A DNA stretch of 37,613 nucleotides from Flavobacteriaceae bacterium (GCA_021648445.1 JAKISU010000011.1:1-37613), one strand, 5' to 3'. Shown: positions 8,231 to 16,314, counted from the stretch's first letter. A program made the numbers and translations. Notes: generated by a model from the letters alone, not told the origin.

Positions 8231-9169
8231 TTAAAAAGGTAATTTACGAAAATCTATATTACCACCAGATAATATCAAGCCAACTTTTTTATTGAAAAAT
8301 TCCTGTTTAGATTTTAACACAGCAGCTAAGGTAACAGCACTTGAAGGTTCTACGATAATTTTCATACGTTCCAAAATGAGTTGCATAGCATCTACAATTT
8401 CATCTTCGGTTACTCTGATGATTGTTTTCAAATGATTGTTAATGATGTTGAATGTAATATCGCCTAATGAAGTTTTTAATCCGTCAGCAATAGTATCAGT
8501 AGTTAGATTGTGTTCTATTTTACCGCTTTCTAAAGAACGATAAGCGTCATCAACATTAAAAGGTTCTGCGCCAATTATTGTACAGTTATTACCAAAAGCT
8601 AATGCACTAAGAATTGTTCCTGAAATCAATCCACCACCGCCAACAGGAACTACAATAATGTCTAGCTCAGGATGGTATTCTAATAATTCTTTTCCTACAG
8701 AAGCGTTGCCTAATATCACATTAAAATCATTAAAAGGATGTATAAAAGTTGCGCCTTTTTCAAGTTGAATTTGATTTGCTGTTGTTTCTCTGTCTTCCAA
8801 GGTTGGTTCGCATTCAGTGATAATGCCGCCATATTCGTGGACGGCTTTTTTCTTTACTTCAGGTGCGTTGTTAGGCATTACGATATAGGCATTTATATTT
8901 AAATTTTTAGCCGCTAACGCTAATGCTTGTGCAAAACTACCGGACGAATGGGTAACAACGCCTTTCTTCTTTTGTTCATCACTTAATTGTAAGATCGCAT
9001 TGGTAGCGCCACGCATTTTAAAAGCACCCATTTTTTGAAAGTTCTCACATTTAAAGAATAATGATACTCCTGCAATCTCATTGATCATTTGTGACGTAAA
9101 TACAGGAGTACGATGAATATAAGGTGAGATTCGTTGATGACTTTGTATGATATTTTCTTTGATATTCAT
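8231..9169 (-). CDS. PLP-dependent threonine/serine dehydratase or serine racemase-like enzyme
   Basis: Fold-type II PLP enzyme of 312 residues without a C-terminal ACT regulatory domain, so catabolic or racemase type rather than biosynthetic IlvA. PLP-binding Lys51 sits in KMGAFKMRG. The substrate loop reads SSGSFAQAL (75-83) where most family members have SSGNHGQA, a noticeable divergence. The phosphate-binding glycine loop VPVGGGGLISG starts near 174, and the C-terminal LSGGN is present. Likely reactions are deamination of threonine or serine, or Ser/Asp-type racemisation; the altered loop leaves the substrate open. It is on the same strand as the amidase (about 90 bp apart) and the DUF1684 lipoprotein. 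Confidence 0.9.
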   Translation of the reverse strand: MNIKENIIQSHQRISPYIHRTPVFTSQMINEIAGVSLFFKCENFQKMGAFKMRGATNAILQLSDEQKKKGVVTHSSGSFAQALALAAKNLNINAYIVMPNNAPEVKKKAVHEYGGIITECEPTLEDRETTANQIQLEKGATFIHPFNDFNVILGNASVGKELLEYHPELDIIVVPVGGGGLISGTILSALAFGNNCTIIGAEPFNVDDAYRSLESGKIEHNLTTDTIADGLKTSLGDITFNIINNHLKTIIRVTEDEIVDAMQLILERMKIIVEPSSAVTLAAVLKSKQEFFNKKVGLILSGGNIDFRKLPF

Positions 9170-9266
9170 TTGATTAAATTATTCAAATCTCAAAGATACA
9201 AATCTCAAGGTATTGATAAATTGATTTTGAAATTTGCTATTTGTCCCAATAATTCGGGATTGGAAT

Positions 9267-9896
9267 TTATTTAAGGTAATCTTTTACTCCGGCTTTAATT
9301 TCCACAGACAAATCATTTTCGCGTGGTGGAATAGGACATGAGTATTTTTCGTTATAAGCACAATACGGATTGTAAGCTCTATTAAAATCAATTACCATAG
9401 TATCGTCTTCTGGAATTTCAAGATCGATATACCTACCACCGCCGTAGCTTCCGTTACTATTGGTCAAATCAGTAAAAGGAATAAACAAATGATTTTTGTA
9501 ATCAGGCTCTTTGATAAGGTCTTGATCTTGATAGATATGCAGTTTTAATTCTTTTCCATTAAGTGTAAATGTTGCAGTACCATATGTTTTATAAATAGGC
9601 CTTCTACCTGTTGAGGTTGGCATTTCAAAAAATATTGGATTTTCATTCAATTCAAATTTTGCAATGACTCTGTAAGTTGAATCTATCGGGAAGAAATCCA
9701 AAGATTTAAATTTCTTAAGATCTTTTTTTGTTAAAGGGGAAATTTTAGTATCAGAAAACTCTACATTCAATTTATATTGAAAGTTTTTTATAGAAGCAGT
9801 GTAATCATCAAATATTTCTTTTTTTTGAAAGCATCCTCCTAAGAAGATCAATAAAATTAATAAAAAACTAAGTTTTTTCATAAACACAAAATTCAT
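9267..9896 (-). CDS. DUF1684 domain-containing lipoprotein
   Basis: Exported protein of 209 residues. The second Met gives a clean lipoprotein signal, MKKLSFLLILLIFLGGC, so the ATG at 9881 is a strong alternative start. After it lies a DUF1684 domain: YRVIAKFELN, then TSTGRRPIYKTYGTATF, then RYIDLEIPEDD, and the family's diagnostic tail DFNRAYNPYCAYN followed by CPIPPRENDL. The function of DUF1684 is not established. The conserved Tyr/Asn/Cys-rich tail suggests a binding site. Transcribed toward the dehydratase and probably in the same unit. Confidence 0.9.
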   Translation of the reverse strand: MNFVFMKKLSFLLILLIFLGGCFQKKEIFDDYTASIKNFQYKLNVEFSDTKISPLTKKDLKKFKSLDFFPIDSTYRVIAKFELNENPIFFEMPTSTGRRPIYKTYGTATFTLNGKELKLHIYQDQDLIKEPDYKNHLFIPFTDLTNSNGSYGGGRYIDLEIPEDDTMVIDFNRAYNPYCAYNEKYSCPIPPRENDLSVEIKAGVKDYLK

Positions 9897-10239
9897 GACG
9901 AAGATAAGGTTTTATTAACCTTTCGGCTACACTCAAGATGACAAATAGGTTCAAAAGAAGTTAATTTTCCGGTCAAGTATAGTCGAGACCTCAATATAAT
10001 TCAATAGACTAACAATAGAAACAAAATATTTTGTAGTTTTGATTTTGAAAAGAGATTTCCTGTTGCTCGCAACAGGATTTCATATTAAATTGTTATTCTC
10101 GCGAAAGTGGGAATCAAAATTAAAAATAATGATGTATTCAACAAAAACACGTGTCCAACTAAGATCTATTTATTCAGATCAAAACCGGTATGTATATTTG
10201 TTGTAACTATTTAACTATAAAGAATAACAATACAAATTG
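9897..10239. other. Intergenic region between divergent genes with small repeats and a possible promoter
   Basis: No gene was seen. It contains a perfect 8-bp-stem palindrome CCTGTTGC-TC-GCAACAGG near 10060-10077. It also has fragments of dispersed repeats (TCTCGCGAAAGTGGGAATC near 10097 and GTCGAGACCTC near 9982). A good match to the Bacteroidota -7 element, TATATTTG, lies at 10193-10200 on the plus strand, but no convincing TTTG -33 element is present 17-23 bp upstream. If used, it would start a transcript near 10207 that runs straight into the terminator at 10240-10264. Confidence 0.5.
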
Positions 10240-10264
10240 AACCCGGCTTAACGCCGGGTTTTTT
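10240..10264 (+). terminator. Rho-independent terminator in the leader of the MFS gene
   Basis: AACCCGGC-TTAAC-GCCGGGTT is a perfect 8-bp GC-rich stem with a 5-nt loop, followed by a run of Ts on the plus strand only. It ends just 25 bp before the MFS start codon. No plus-strand gene precedes it, and the minus-strand reading lacks a T-run. It therefore ends either a short RNA or an attenuated leader. Confidence 0.85.
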
Positions 10265-10288
10265 AGTTTTATAAAACGAAACCAAATT

Positions 10289-11491
10289 ATGGTAAAAAGA
10301 ACATTAAAATTATATAAAGACTCATTTACGGGCTTATCACCGGAAATATGGTGGTTGGCACTTATCACCTTTATTAATAGAGCAGGAACTATGATAATTC
10401 CGTTCTTGTCATTGTATTTAACCAAAGATTTAGAATTTTCATTACCGCAAGTAGGTTGGATAATGAGCGCTTTTGGTGTAGGCTCATTTTTAGGTTCATG
10501 GATTGGTGGTAAACTTACCGATAAGATTGGTTATTATAAAGTAATGTTTTGGAGTTTACTATTGACAGGGTTTCTGTTTATAGGTTTACAATACATCACA
10601 ACATTTTGGGGCTTTGTAGCCGGAATAGTTATAATTATGACAATCGCTGATACTTTTAGACCGGCAATGTTTGTATCATTAAATGCTTATAGTAAACCTG
10701 AAAACCAAACACGTTCACTTACGCTAATTCGGCTAGCTATTAATTTAGGATTTTCATTCGGACCTTTTATTGGAGGTTTGATCATTGCCGGATTAAGTTA
10801 TAAAGGACTATTTTGGATTGATGGCCTAACCTGTATTTTGGCAATAGTAATATTTAAAATGGTACTTAAGAATAAAGCGTTAGTAAGAAAAGAAAAAGAA
10901 GTAGAAGAAATTAGCGTTAACAGTTCTATTTTTAATGATAGGCCATATTGGATATTTTTAGTAATTGTATTCTTAATGAGTTTTGCCTTTATGCAATTAT
11001 TTTCTACGATGCCTTTATATTATGTAGACGTTTATAGTTTAACTGAAGTTGAAATAGGATTATTAATGTCTATGAATGGTATAATTATCTTTTTAACTGA
11101 AATGCCTATAATACATAAATTAGAAGAATCTTCAATAAATAGAATTCAGATTATTTTTTGGAGTTTGATACTTTTTGCAGCCAGTTTTTTTGTACTCAAT
11201 ATTTCTATTGGAATAAGTATAATAATAATTAGTATGATTATTATAACTGTTGCTGAAATGTTAGCATTTCCGTTTACAAATGCTTTTGCAATGACAAGGG
11301 CAGTTAAAGGAAAGGAAGGCTTGTATATGGCATTATATACTATGGCGTTTTCATTGGCACATATTTTTAGTGCAAAAACGGGTATGGAAGTAATTGATAG
11401 ATTTGGTTTTGATGCGAATTGGTATTTAATGGGAGTCTTAAGTTTAATTGCTGCAGCATTAAGTGTTTGGTTAAAACGTGTATTAAAATAG
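10289..11491 (+). CDS. Major facilitator superfamily transporter (drug/efflux type)
   Basis: Twelve-helix inner-membrane transporter of 400 residues, normal for a DHA1-type MFS protein. The first half carries the cytoplasmic motif A between helices 2 and 3, GGKLTDKIGYYKVM. The central loop near residues 195-215 is short and charged (RKEKEVEEI). The second half repeats the six-helix pattern. The substrate cannot be read from sequence; related flavobacterial proteins are usually called multidrug or small-molecule exporters. It is a single gene. Expression is probably conditional because a strong terminator lies 25 bp upstream of the start codon with little room for a promoter after it. Confidence 0.9.
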   Translation: MVKRTLKLYKDSFTGLSPEIWWLALITFINRAGTMIIPFLSLYLTKDLEFSLPQVGWIMSAFGVGSFLGSWIGGKLTDKIGYYKVMFWSLLLTGFLFIGLQYITTFWGFVAGIVIIMTIADTFRPAMFVSLNAYSKPENQTRSLTLIRLAINLGFSFGPFIGGLIIAGLSYKGLFWIDGLTCILAIVIFKMVLKNKALVRKEKEVEEISVNSSIFNDRPYWIFLVIVFLMSFAFMQLFSTMPLYYVDVYSLTEVEIGLLMSMNGIIIFLTEMPIIHKLEESSINRIQIIFWSLILFAASFFVLNISIGISIIIISMIIITVAEMLAFPFTNAFAMTRAVKGKEGLYMALYTMAFSLAHIFSAKTGMEVIDRFGFDANWYLMGVLSLIAAALSVWLKRVLK

Positions 11492-11519
11492 TTTGATGTG
11501 AATAACGGATAATAAATTT

Positions 11520-11685
11520 TCGTCAGTTTGAGTGCCATTTCGCCAGAGGCGGATGGTGTATCGAAAACAAGAAAATTTCTAGTTTTATAGAACTTCTCGA
11601 TGCTATCCGCCAGAGGTGGTTGTTAAGGTCAGGTAATTCGAGGACAGTTTAAGGTTTCCTGTCTTTGTTGGTGCTTTTCACCAAC
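11520..11685. repeat. Intergenic palindromic repeats after the MFS gene
   Basis: Two inverted, degenerate copies of a CCGCCAGAGGCGG-type unit, near 11540-11556 and 11599-11614, lie within a TATCGA...TCGATG inverted arrangement. This looks like a common flavobacterial dispersed repeat. A hairpin GTTGGTG-CTTTT-CACCAAC follows at 11667-11685 and could serve as the 3' end of the convergent transcripts from both sides. No gene was seen in 11492-11714. Confidence 0.6.
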
Positions 11686-11714
11686 AGTGGTTAATAAGAT
11701 TTACAATTTAAGTT

Positions 11715-13646
11715 TTATTTTAAAACTGAAAACTCAATAGATGATGACGTATAAACGGTATGCGTTTGGGTTTTAAAGTCTTCTTTCTTTGCTTTAAAGA
11801 TATTAGGTACAAAAGTTTGCGGATTCAGATCAATTAACGGAAACCAAGTACTCTGTACTTGTACCTGTAATTTATGTCCTTTTTTAAAGGTATGAAACAC
11901 GTCTTGTAATTTGATATTAACATCTGTTGGTTTATTGGGTACAAATGGTTCGGGTTTAGAAAAGCTGTTTCTGAATTTACCACGCATAACTTCACTACGT
12001 ACCATTAAGTGATAATTACTCATTTTTAAATGATCTTGCATGCCTTCTTTCTGTTCTTCTATATCTGATGGATGTACATCAATAACCTTCACAATCCAAT
12101 CAGCATCAGTACCGGTTGTAGCAACCTTTAATTTTGCCAGAATATCTCCAGCTAAGGTTAGATCTTCTTGTAAAACAGGTGTTTCAAAAACTAACACATC
12201 AGGTCTTCTGGCAGCAAAACGCTGATCATCGGTCATGTATTCTCTAGGTGTAAATACTATTTTTATATCTTCAGAATAAGGTACGGGTTTTTTAATATCG
12301 CTAATAAACCTGATTGGTTTATTAGAACTAAAACCTAGTGTTAATTTTTGATTATCAGATAAGAACATAGATATTTTTTCAACACCTTCAGGTGGCCAGC
12401 TATCATACATTTTCCATTGTTTTTTACCCGAATCAAAAACATAAGCTTCCGGTAAACCTGAATTTATAGTACCATCATTTTTTAGAAAATGATTAAAGAA
12501 TTTAGTTTCAATTTTTTTCTGGAAAAATTCAGAAATAGAATCACCAAAATAATAATTACCAACTATATTTTTACCTTTACTTCGTGCCCAAGCACCGTGA
12601 TCCCAAGGACCAAAAACCATTGTATTATAGTTTTTAGGATTGTATTCTTCAATAGTTTTATAGGTTTCTAACGGACCGTATAGATCTTCGGCATCAAACC
12701 AACCGCCAACTATCATAGTTGCTACCGACGATTTGATACTTTTTAAGTGTTGAATAATACCTTTACTTTGCCAAACACTATCATAATTAGGATGCTCTTT
12801 GAGCTCTTCCCAAAAGAAATCATCTGTCTTATCATTATTTTTTAGTGAAGAATTATCAACTGTTTCGTATTGAAAATATTTGTTCAAATTACTTAGCGGA
12901 CCGGCATCTAAAAAGAATTGATACTGATCTTGTGTTTTTAGATCAGGTAGTTTATACCAAGCAGTATCTGTAGGTTTATCTTTTTGTGTACCAAATAGAG
13001 CTGTAGCCCTAAAATAACTCAATAAATAAGCGCCGTTATGATGGAAGTCGTCAAAAAAGAAATCGCCTATACAAGCTTGAGGCGAAGAAGCTTTCAATGC
13101 AGGATGTGCATCAATAGTAGAGTAAGTAGCATAGAATCCGGGATATGAAATTCCCCAAGTACCCACATTGCCATTATTATTATCAACATTTTTTACCAGC
13201 CAGTCAATGGTGTCATAAGTGTCAGAACTTTCATCAACATCAGTATCTGATTTTTTATTGGGAATATATGCACGCATATTATCATAAGTACCTTCACTCA
13301 TCCATCTTCCTCTTACATCTTGATAGACGATGATGTTTCCTTCTTTCATCAAATGAACATTTGGTCCTATTTTTTCATGATATTTATCCTCTCCATAAGG
13401 TGTACAACTATAAGGGGTACGCATCATCAAAATAGGATAGGTAGTACTTTTATCTTTTGGCGAATAAATTGTTGTGTGTAATTTGATACCATCACGCATG
13501 GTAATAGTAACTTCTTGTTTATCATAATTATCTTTAACGTAGGTATCAGGTTTTTCTTCCGTTTTTGCAGTAGTAGTTTTTTTACATGCTATTATTGAAA
13601 TACTTAAGAAAATTATGATAAAGAAACGATGGGTGAATTGTATCAT
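11715..13646 (-). CDS. CocE/NonD family hydrolase (X-Pro dipeptidyl-peptidase S15-like), lipoprotein
   Basis: Exported serine hydrolase of 643 residues. The N-terminus has a lipobox (SIIAC, Cys21). The alpha/beta-hydrolase core carries the triad: nucleophile Ser167 in GTWGISYPGFY, Asp318 in GGWFDAEDLYG and His350 in FGPWDHGAWAR. An oxyanion-type QDVRGRWMSEG lies near 109-119. The C-terminal third (from about 450) is the jelly-roll PepX_C domain, recognisable by the late ADWIVKVIDVHP motif. Family members hydrolyse X-Pro peptides, cocaine-like esters or beta-lactam side chains, so the natural substrate is uncertain; a periplasmic peptide or ester is the best guess. It is a single gene flanked by repeat-rich spacers. 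Confidence 0.92.
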   Translation of the reverse strand: MIQFTHRFFIIIFLSISIIACKKTTTAKTEEKPDTYVKDNYDKQEVTITMRDGIKLHTTIYSPKDKSTTYPILMMRTPYSCTPYGEDKYHEKIGPNVHLMKEGNIIVYQDVRGRWMSEGTYDNMRAYIPNKKSDTDVDESSDTYDTIDWLVKNVDNNNGNVGTWGISYPGFYATYSTIDAHPALKASSPQACIGDFFFDDFHHNGAYLLSYFRATALFGTQKDKPTDTAWYKLPDLKTQDQYQFFLDAGPLSNLNKYFQYETVDNSSLKNNDKTDDFFWEELKEHPNYDSVWQSKGIIQHLKSIKSSVATMIVGGWFDAEDLYGPLETYKTIEEYNPKNYNTMVFGPWDHGAWARSKGKNIVGNYYFGDSISEFFQKKIETKFFNHFLKNDGTINSGLPEAYVFDSGKKQWKMYDSWPPEGVEKISMFLSDNQKLTLGFSSNKPIRFISDIKKPVPYSEDIKIVFTPREYMTDDQRFAARRPDVLVFETPVLQEDLTLAGDILAKLKVATTGTDADWIVKVIDVHPSDIEEQKEGMQDHLKMSNYHLMVRSEVMRGKFRNSFSKPEPFVPNKPTDVNIKLQDVFHTFKKGHKLQVQVQSTWFPLIDLNPQTFVPNIFKAKKEDFKTQTHTVYTSSSIEFSVLK

Positions 13647-13728
13647 GGTGTGAAAAGTTATTTATGTAAATCTACAAAAGAAAAAGGAAATGTTTATTGG
13701 AACGCAGATGACGCTGATTTTTTATGAT

Positions 13729-13775
13729 TTTAAATTGCTTGTTATTAAGTCCCGAGGCATCCCGAGTGCTCGGGA
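13729..13775. repeat. Palindromic repeat with CCCGAGTGCTCGGG core
   Basis: In the gap between the MscS gene and the CocE-type gene lies the near-perfect palindrome CCCGAGTGCTCGGG (about 13759-13772). It belongs to the same family as the two CCCGAGTACTCGGG units found inside the icmF coding sequence near 19130 and 19176. A fragment AACGCAGATGACGCTGATT near 13701 resembles another common dispersed flavobacterial repeat. No gene was seen in 13647-13828. Confidence 0.55.
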
Positions 13776-13828
13776 GGGATCGAAATAATACAGGGTTTTC
13801 TTTATGAAATATACGTTCTATCAATAAT

Positions 13829-14647
13829 TTACTCTCCAATAGTACCAAATTCAACACCTTCAGAGTAAGCCACTTTAATATTATGTTCACTAAAGGCTTT
13901 TTTAATACTCTCATAAGATGCAAAAGTAACATCCCAATAATCATCAGGTATTACATAAGGTCGTACTGCAATTAGAATACTGTGACTGTCAAAGTTTTCA
14001 ATACCAATTTCAGGTTGAGGCTCCTTTAATATTTTTGGTATTGTTGAAAGTGCTTTTATGATGATATTCTTTATTTTAGGAAAACTTTCTTCGTAGGGCA
14101 TTGTAATATTTATTTCTAAACGTATCATTCCTTTTTTAGAATAATTGGTAACCACATCATCCGTAATTTTAGAGTTAGGAATGATCAACGTTTTATTACC
14201 CGGTGAGATAATAACGGTATTAAAAACACCTATTTCTTCAACCTTTCCAAATTTATCATCTATTTGAATCCAATTACCAATATTGTAAGGTTTTAAGGAT
14301 AAGACAATGAGTCCGGACGCAAAATTACCCAAACTACCTTGTAAAGACATACCGATAGCAAAAACCGAAGCAGCTAGTATGGTGGCGAAAATAGTAAGTT
14401 CTACACCAATAATTCCTGCAACTACAAGAAGTAACAATACTTTTAGTGATACACTGACTATTGACATTAAAAAAGGACGAATATTGGCCGACATTCCGCC
14501 TTTTTCTAAAGCCAGTTCAAATAGTTTTATCAGTTTTTTAATGATCTTAAAACCAATCCAAAGTATGGCTACTGCCAGTAAGACTTTAGGAGCAAAGAAA
14601 ATTGTTTTTTCTTGTGCTATTTGAAGATATTCATTGATTTTTTCCAT
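13829..14647 (-). CDS. mscS: Small-conductance mechanosensitive channel, MscS family
   Basis: Inner-membrane tension-gated channel that releases solutes on hypo-osmotic shock. The 272 residues match the minimal MscS architecture: three hydrophobic segments (about 17-40, 58-80 and 85-116). The pore-lining TM3 is rich in Gly and Ala (ASVFAIGMSLQGSLGNFASG). The beta domain follows with PYNIGNWIQID and the conserved NxK in IIPNSKITDDVVTNYS. The C-terminal cytoplasmic alpha/beta portion runs from about 175 to the end. It is a single gene. A strong palindrome at 14695-14727 lies just upstream, on the side of the toxin-antitoxin cassette. Confidence 0.93.
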   Translation of the reverse strand: MEKINEYLQIAQEKTIFFAPKVLLAVAILWIGFKIIKKLIKLFELALEKGGMSANIRPFLMSIVSVSLKVLLLLVVAGIIGVELTIFATILAASVFAIGMSLQGSLGNFASGLIVLSLKPYNIGNWIQIDDKFGKVEEIGVFNTVIISPGNKTLIIPNSKITDDVVTNYSKKGMIRLEINITMPYEESFPKIKNIIIKALSTIPKILKEPQPEIGIENFDSHSILIAVRPYVIPDDYWDVTFASYESIKKAFSEHNIKVAYSEGVEFGTIGE

Positions 14648-14694
14648 TCAAAATTATTGAGCCATAAATATATAAAAAAATGTACTAAACTAAT

Positions 14695-14727
14695 AACCCT
14701 TCCAGAGTTCAAAACTCTGGAAGGGTT
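14695..14727. repeat. Long palindrome, left flank of the TAC cassette
   Basis: AACCCTTCCAGAGTT-CAA-AACTCTGGAAGGGTT is a perfect 15-bp inverted repeat with a 3-nt centre. A nearly identical palindrome occurs at 16473-16505, so the pair brackets the three-gene cassette at 14830-16296. This sequence type is a dispersed palindromic repeat. It may also terminate the SecB-like transcript, which ends about 100 bp away. Confidence 0.8.
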
Positions 14728-14829
14728 TATAATCAATAGTTTGTTCTAACGATTGCTAAATAAACAATTACTATTTAGTTTATACACAAAAGTAAATTAT
14801 TAATTTTATACATCTTTGTTGGTAACTGG

Positions 14830-15252
14830 CTATTTCTTGAATTGGCCATCTTCTGTAATCATTTCTGAAACATTTAAAGTTGGTAAAATGAATTCATTAA
14901 ACTTAGTGTTGTCAGTTTTGGAATGTAGTATGCCTCTTGTAGTACCTACAGTAATCATTGCTAAATAAGCCATAAAACCTTTCGGTATTTTTATTATTTC
15001 TTCATTATCAAACTCTTTCCAAAATTCAGATACAATATCAAATTCACAAGATACTTCAATAATTAAAAAAGGAGTATTATTCTGTTCAAATTTAATTTTA
15101 ACTAATGATAATATTGCTGCATTTTCTGAATCCACACCAAATCCAAGATTTATTCCTAACCTAAATTCATCATTTTCGTTGTCATACGCATCCTCAATAA
15201 TGGCAAATTGATCAGTATTAATTTTGGAAAGTTTAAAACCTATTTTATCCAT
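14830..15252 (-). CDS. SecB-like chaperone of a toxin-antitoxin-chaperone cassette
   Basis: Soluble protein of 140 residues with the SecB fold pattern. An antiparallel beta core ends in PFLIIEVSCEFDI (61-73), equivalent to the AFLIEVxxAGxFEI strand of SecB. A helix follows with TVGTTRGILHSKT (101-113), where SecB has YAREVVSSLVTRG. The closing motif FILPTLNVSEMI (121-132) is equivalent to LLLPPVNFDALY. Its start overlaps the end of the HTH gene by 8 nt, so the two are translationally coupled. In characterised TAC systems a SecB-like protein protects an aggregation-prone antitoxin; that role is inferred here from gene order. It is shorter than housekeeping SecB and lacks the acidic tail. Sequence identity to any SecB is low, so the call rests on motif order and context. 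Confidence 0.75.
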   Translation of the reverse strand: MDKIGFKLSKINTDQFAIIEDAYDNENDEFRLGINLGFGVDSENAAILSLVKIKFEQNNTPFLIIEVSCEFDIVSEFWKEFDNEEIIKIPKGFMAYLAMITVGTTRGILHSKTDNTKFNEFILPTLNVSEMITEDGQFKK

Positions 15253-15730
15253 TGATTACTTTTCTGTATTCATTTATTTGAGAATGTTCTCTATTTGTAG
15301 TAAAATTACATTGTATTACATTGTCTAACTTCTTGTAATTTTTAATAATAATAACTTTTTTTTTGTTAAATATCACTTCTTGCTGAGCAACCATTTCTAC
15401 ATTCTTCTTTTTTAATCCAATATCAATAATTATAATGTTTAAGGCTTTTTGAATCTTAGAAATAGTTTCGATATTTAATTTTTCAGAACCTTTTAATAGT
15501 TTGTTTACATACTGAGGAGAGCAATCTAATGCTTTTGCTAATTCTTTTTGAGTTTTTGGAAAAACATTAGCAGCCTTATTTGATTTTAATGAAGACATCA
15601 CTTTAACAGCAATAGCAAAAGAAATATCAAGCCATGCTTTATTTTCTTTACGATATTTAGCTCTTTCAATCCAAGAATTATCTTTTTTTGAAAACTCTCT
15701 CAGTCTGTTTTTTATGTTGTTAATACTCAT
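15245..15730 (-). CDS. HTH (XRE-type) antitoxin with C-terminal extension
   Basis: DNA-binding protein of 161 residues. A Cro/C1-type helix-turn-helix lies at about 59-102: TQKELAKALDCSPQYVNKLL, then NIETISKIQKALNI. An N-terminal basic region (1-55) precedes it. The roughly 58 residues after the HTH (103-161) have alternating hydrophobic and basic residues and no domain I recognise. In TAC systems this is where the chaperone-addiction (ChAD) segment lies. The gene sits 17 bp after the putative toxin and overlaps the SecB-like gene by 8 nt, matching the toxin-antitoxin-chaperone order known from mycobacterial HigBA-SecB. It probably represses its own operon through the palindrome at 16303-16314. 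Confidence 0.8.
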   Translation of the reverse strand: MSINNIKNRLREFSKKDNSWIERAKYRKENKAWLDISFAIAVKVMSSLKSNKAANVFPKTQKELAKALDCSPQYVNKLLKGSEKLNIETISKIQKALNIIIIDIGLKKKNVEMVAQQEVIFNKKKVIIIKNYKKLDNVIQCNFTTNREHSQINEYRKVING

Positions 15731-15747
15731 TAGTATTTGGTTCTTTT

Positions 15748-16296
15748 TTAATTTATTTCTACAAAGTCTAAATTTTCATCTTCTCCTTCCTGTAGGTAAT
15801 TACGAGTGAATTCTAATTTGTCTAACTCTAAAATTAAATGGGGTCTTTTATTCATTGTTGGTGTAAGTTTAATTGATCCACCGCAAATAATAAATAGATT
15901 GGCTTCAATTCTAATTGCGTAGATACGAAGCCAACTAGACCTTTTCATTCCTTTGGCTTTGTCTTTTTCAAAGTCTTCAATAATTCCTTTTGATAAAGGT
16001 TCAAATAATGTAGATAATGTTTCAAGTTTTTCCGTTTTTCCGGTTTCTGCTATGCTTAATAATTCTTCCTCAAAAAGTCTAGCATCTTCCTTTGTTTTAA
16101 TAATAGCTTCTTCAATTGTTATGCCATTCCAAAACTTATTGTCTAAATCTTCTTTGTGCTGTTCGAAAAACTCTCTTAAATATATTGGATCGTTCCATAA
16201 TTCAAAACATTTTGCAAATTCATTTAACATTTCAGTATCATATTGAACTGAATATAAACTATCTTTTACTATTGCAAATGTATTAATTATTTTCAT
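15748..16296 (-). CDS. Putative RelE/HigB-like toxin with N-terminal extension
   Basis: Soluble protein of 182 residues and first gene of the cassette. Its C-terminal 65 residues look like the end of a RelE/HigB fold: SWLRIYAIRIEANLFI (121-136), then CGGSIKLTPTM (138-148), then a helix of KRPHLILELDKLEFTRNYL. This matches the YEIRI-N-Y-I, IxLLH/IKLT, K-EIxxA pattern of the superfamily. The first 110 residues are acidic, helical and unlike a classic 90-110 residue RelE. The toxin role is inferred from gene order and the C-terminal pattern. Basic catalytic residues cannot be assigned with confidence, so inactivation or another activity is possible. Acidic residues dominate outside the C-terminal strand region. 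Confidence 0.6.
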   Translation of the reverse strand: MKIINTFAIVKDSLYSVQYDTEMLNEFAKCFELWNDPIYLREFFEQHKEDLDNKFWNGITIEEAIIKTKEDARLFEEELLSIAETGKTEKLETLSTLFEPLSKGIIEDFEKDKAKGMKRSSWLRIYAIRIEANLFIICGGSIKLTPTMNKRPHLILELDKLEFTRNYLQEGEDENLDFVEIN

Positions 16297-16302
16297 TAAA
16301 TC

Positions 16303-16314
16303 AACCTGTAGGTT
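16303..16314. promoter_or_regulatory. Candidate operator of the TAC cassette
   Basis: AACCT-GT-AGGTT is a 12-bp inverted repeat lying 7-18 nt upstream of the toxin start codon. It is placed between the predicted promoter and the start codon, where an autorepressing HTH antitoxin would block transcription or translation. Binding is inferred. Confidence 0.5.

Noticed and set aside
13672-13944. Open frame of 90 codons overlapping the end of the MscS gene
   Set aside because: It runs in another frame of the MscS gene and then through a dispersed repeat; no frameshift in mscS is needed, since the MscS protein is full length.
14830-15252. Housekeeping SecB
   Set aside because: It is shorter and diverged, lacks the acidic C-terminal tail and is embedded in a toxin-antitoxin-type operon, so a cassette chaperone is the better reading.
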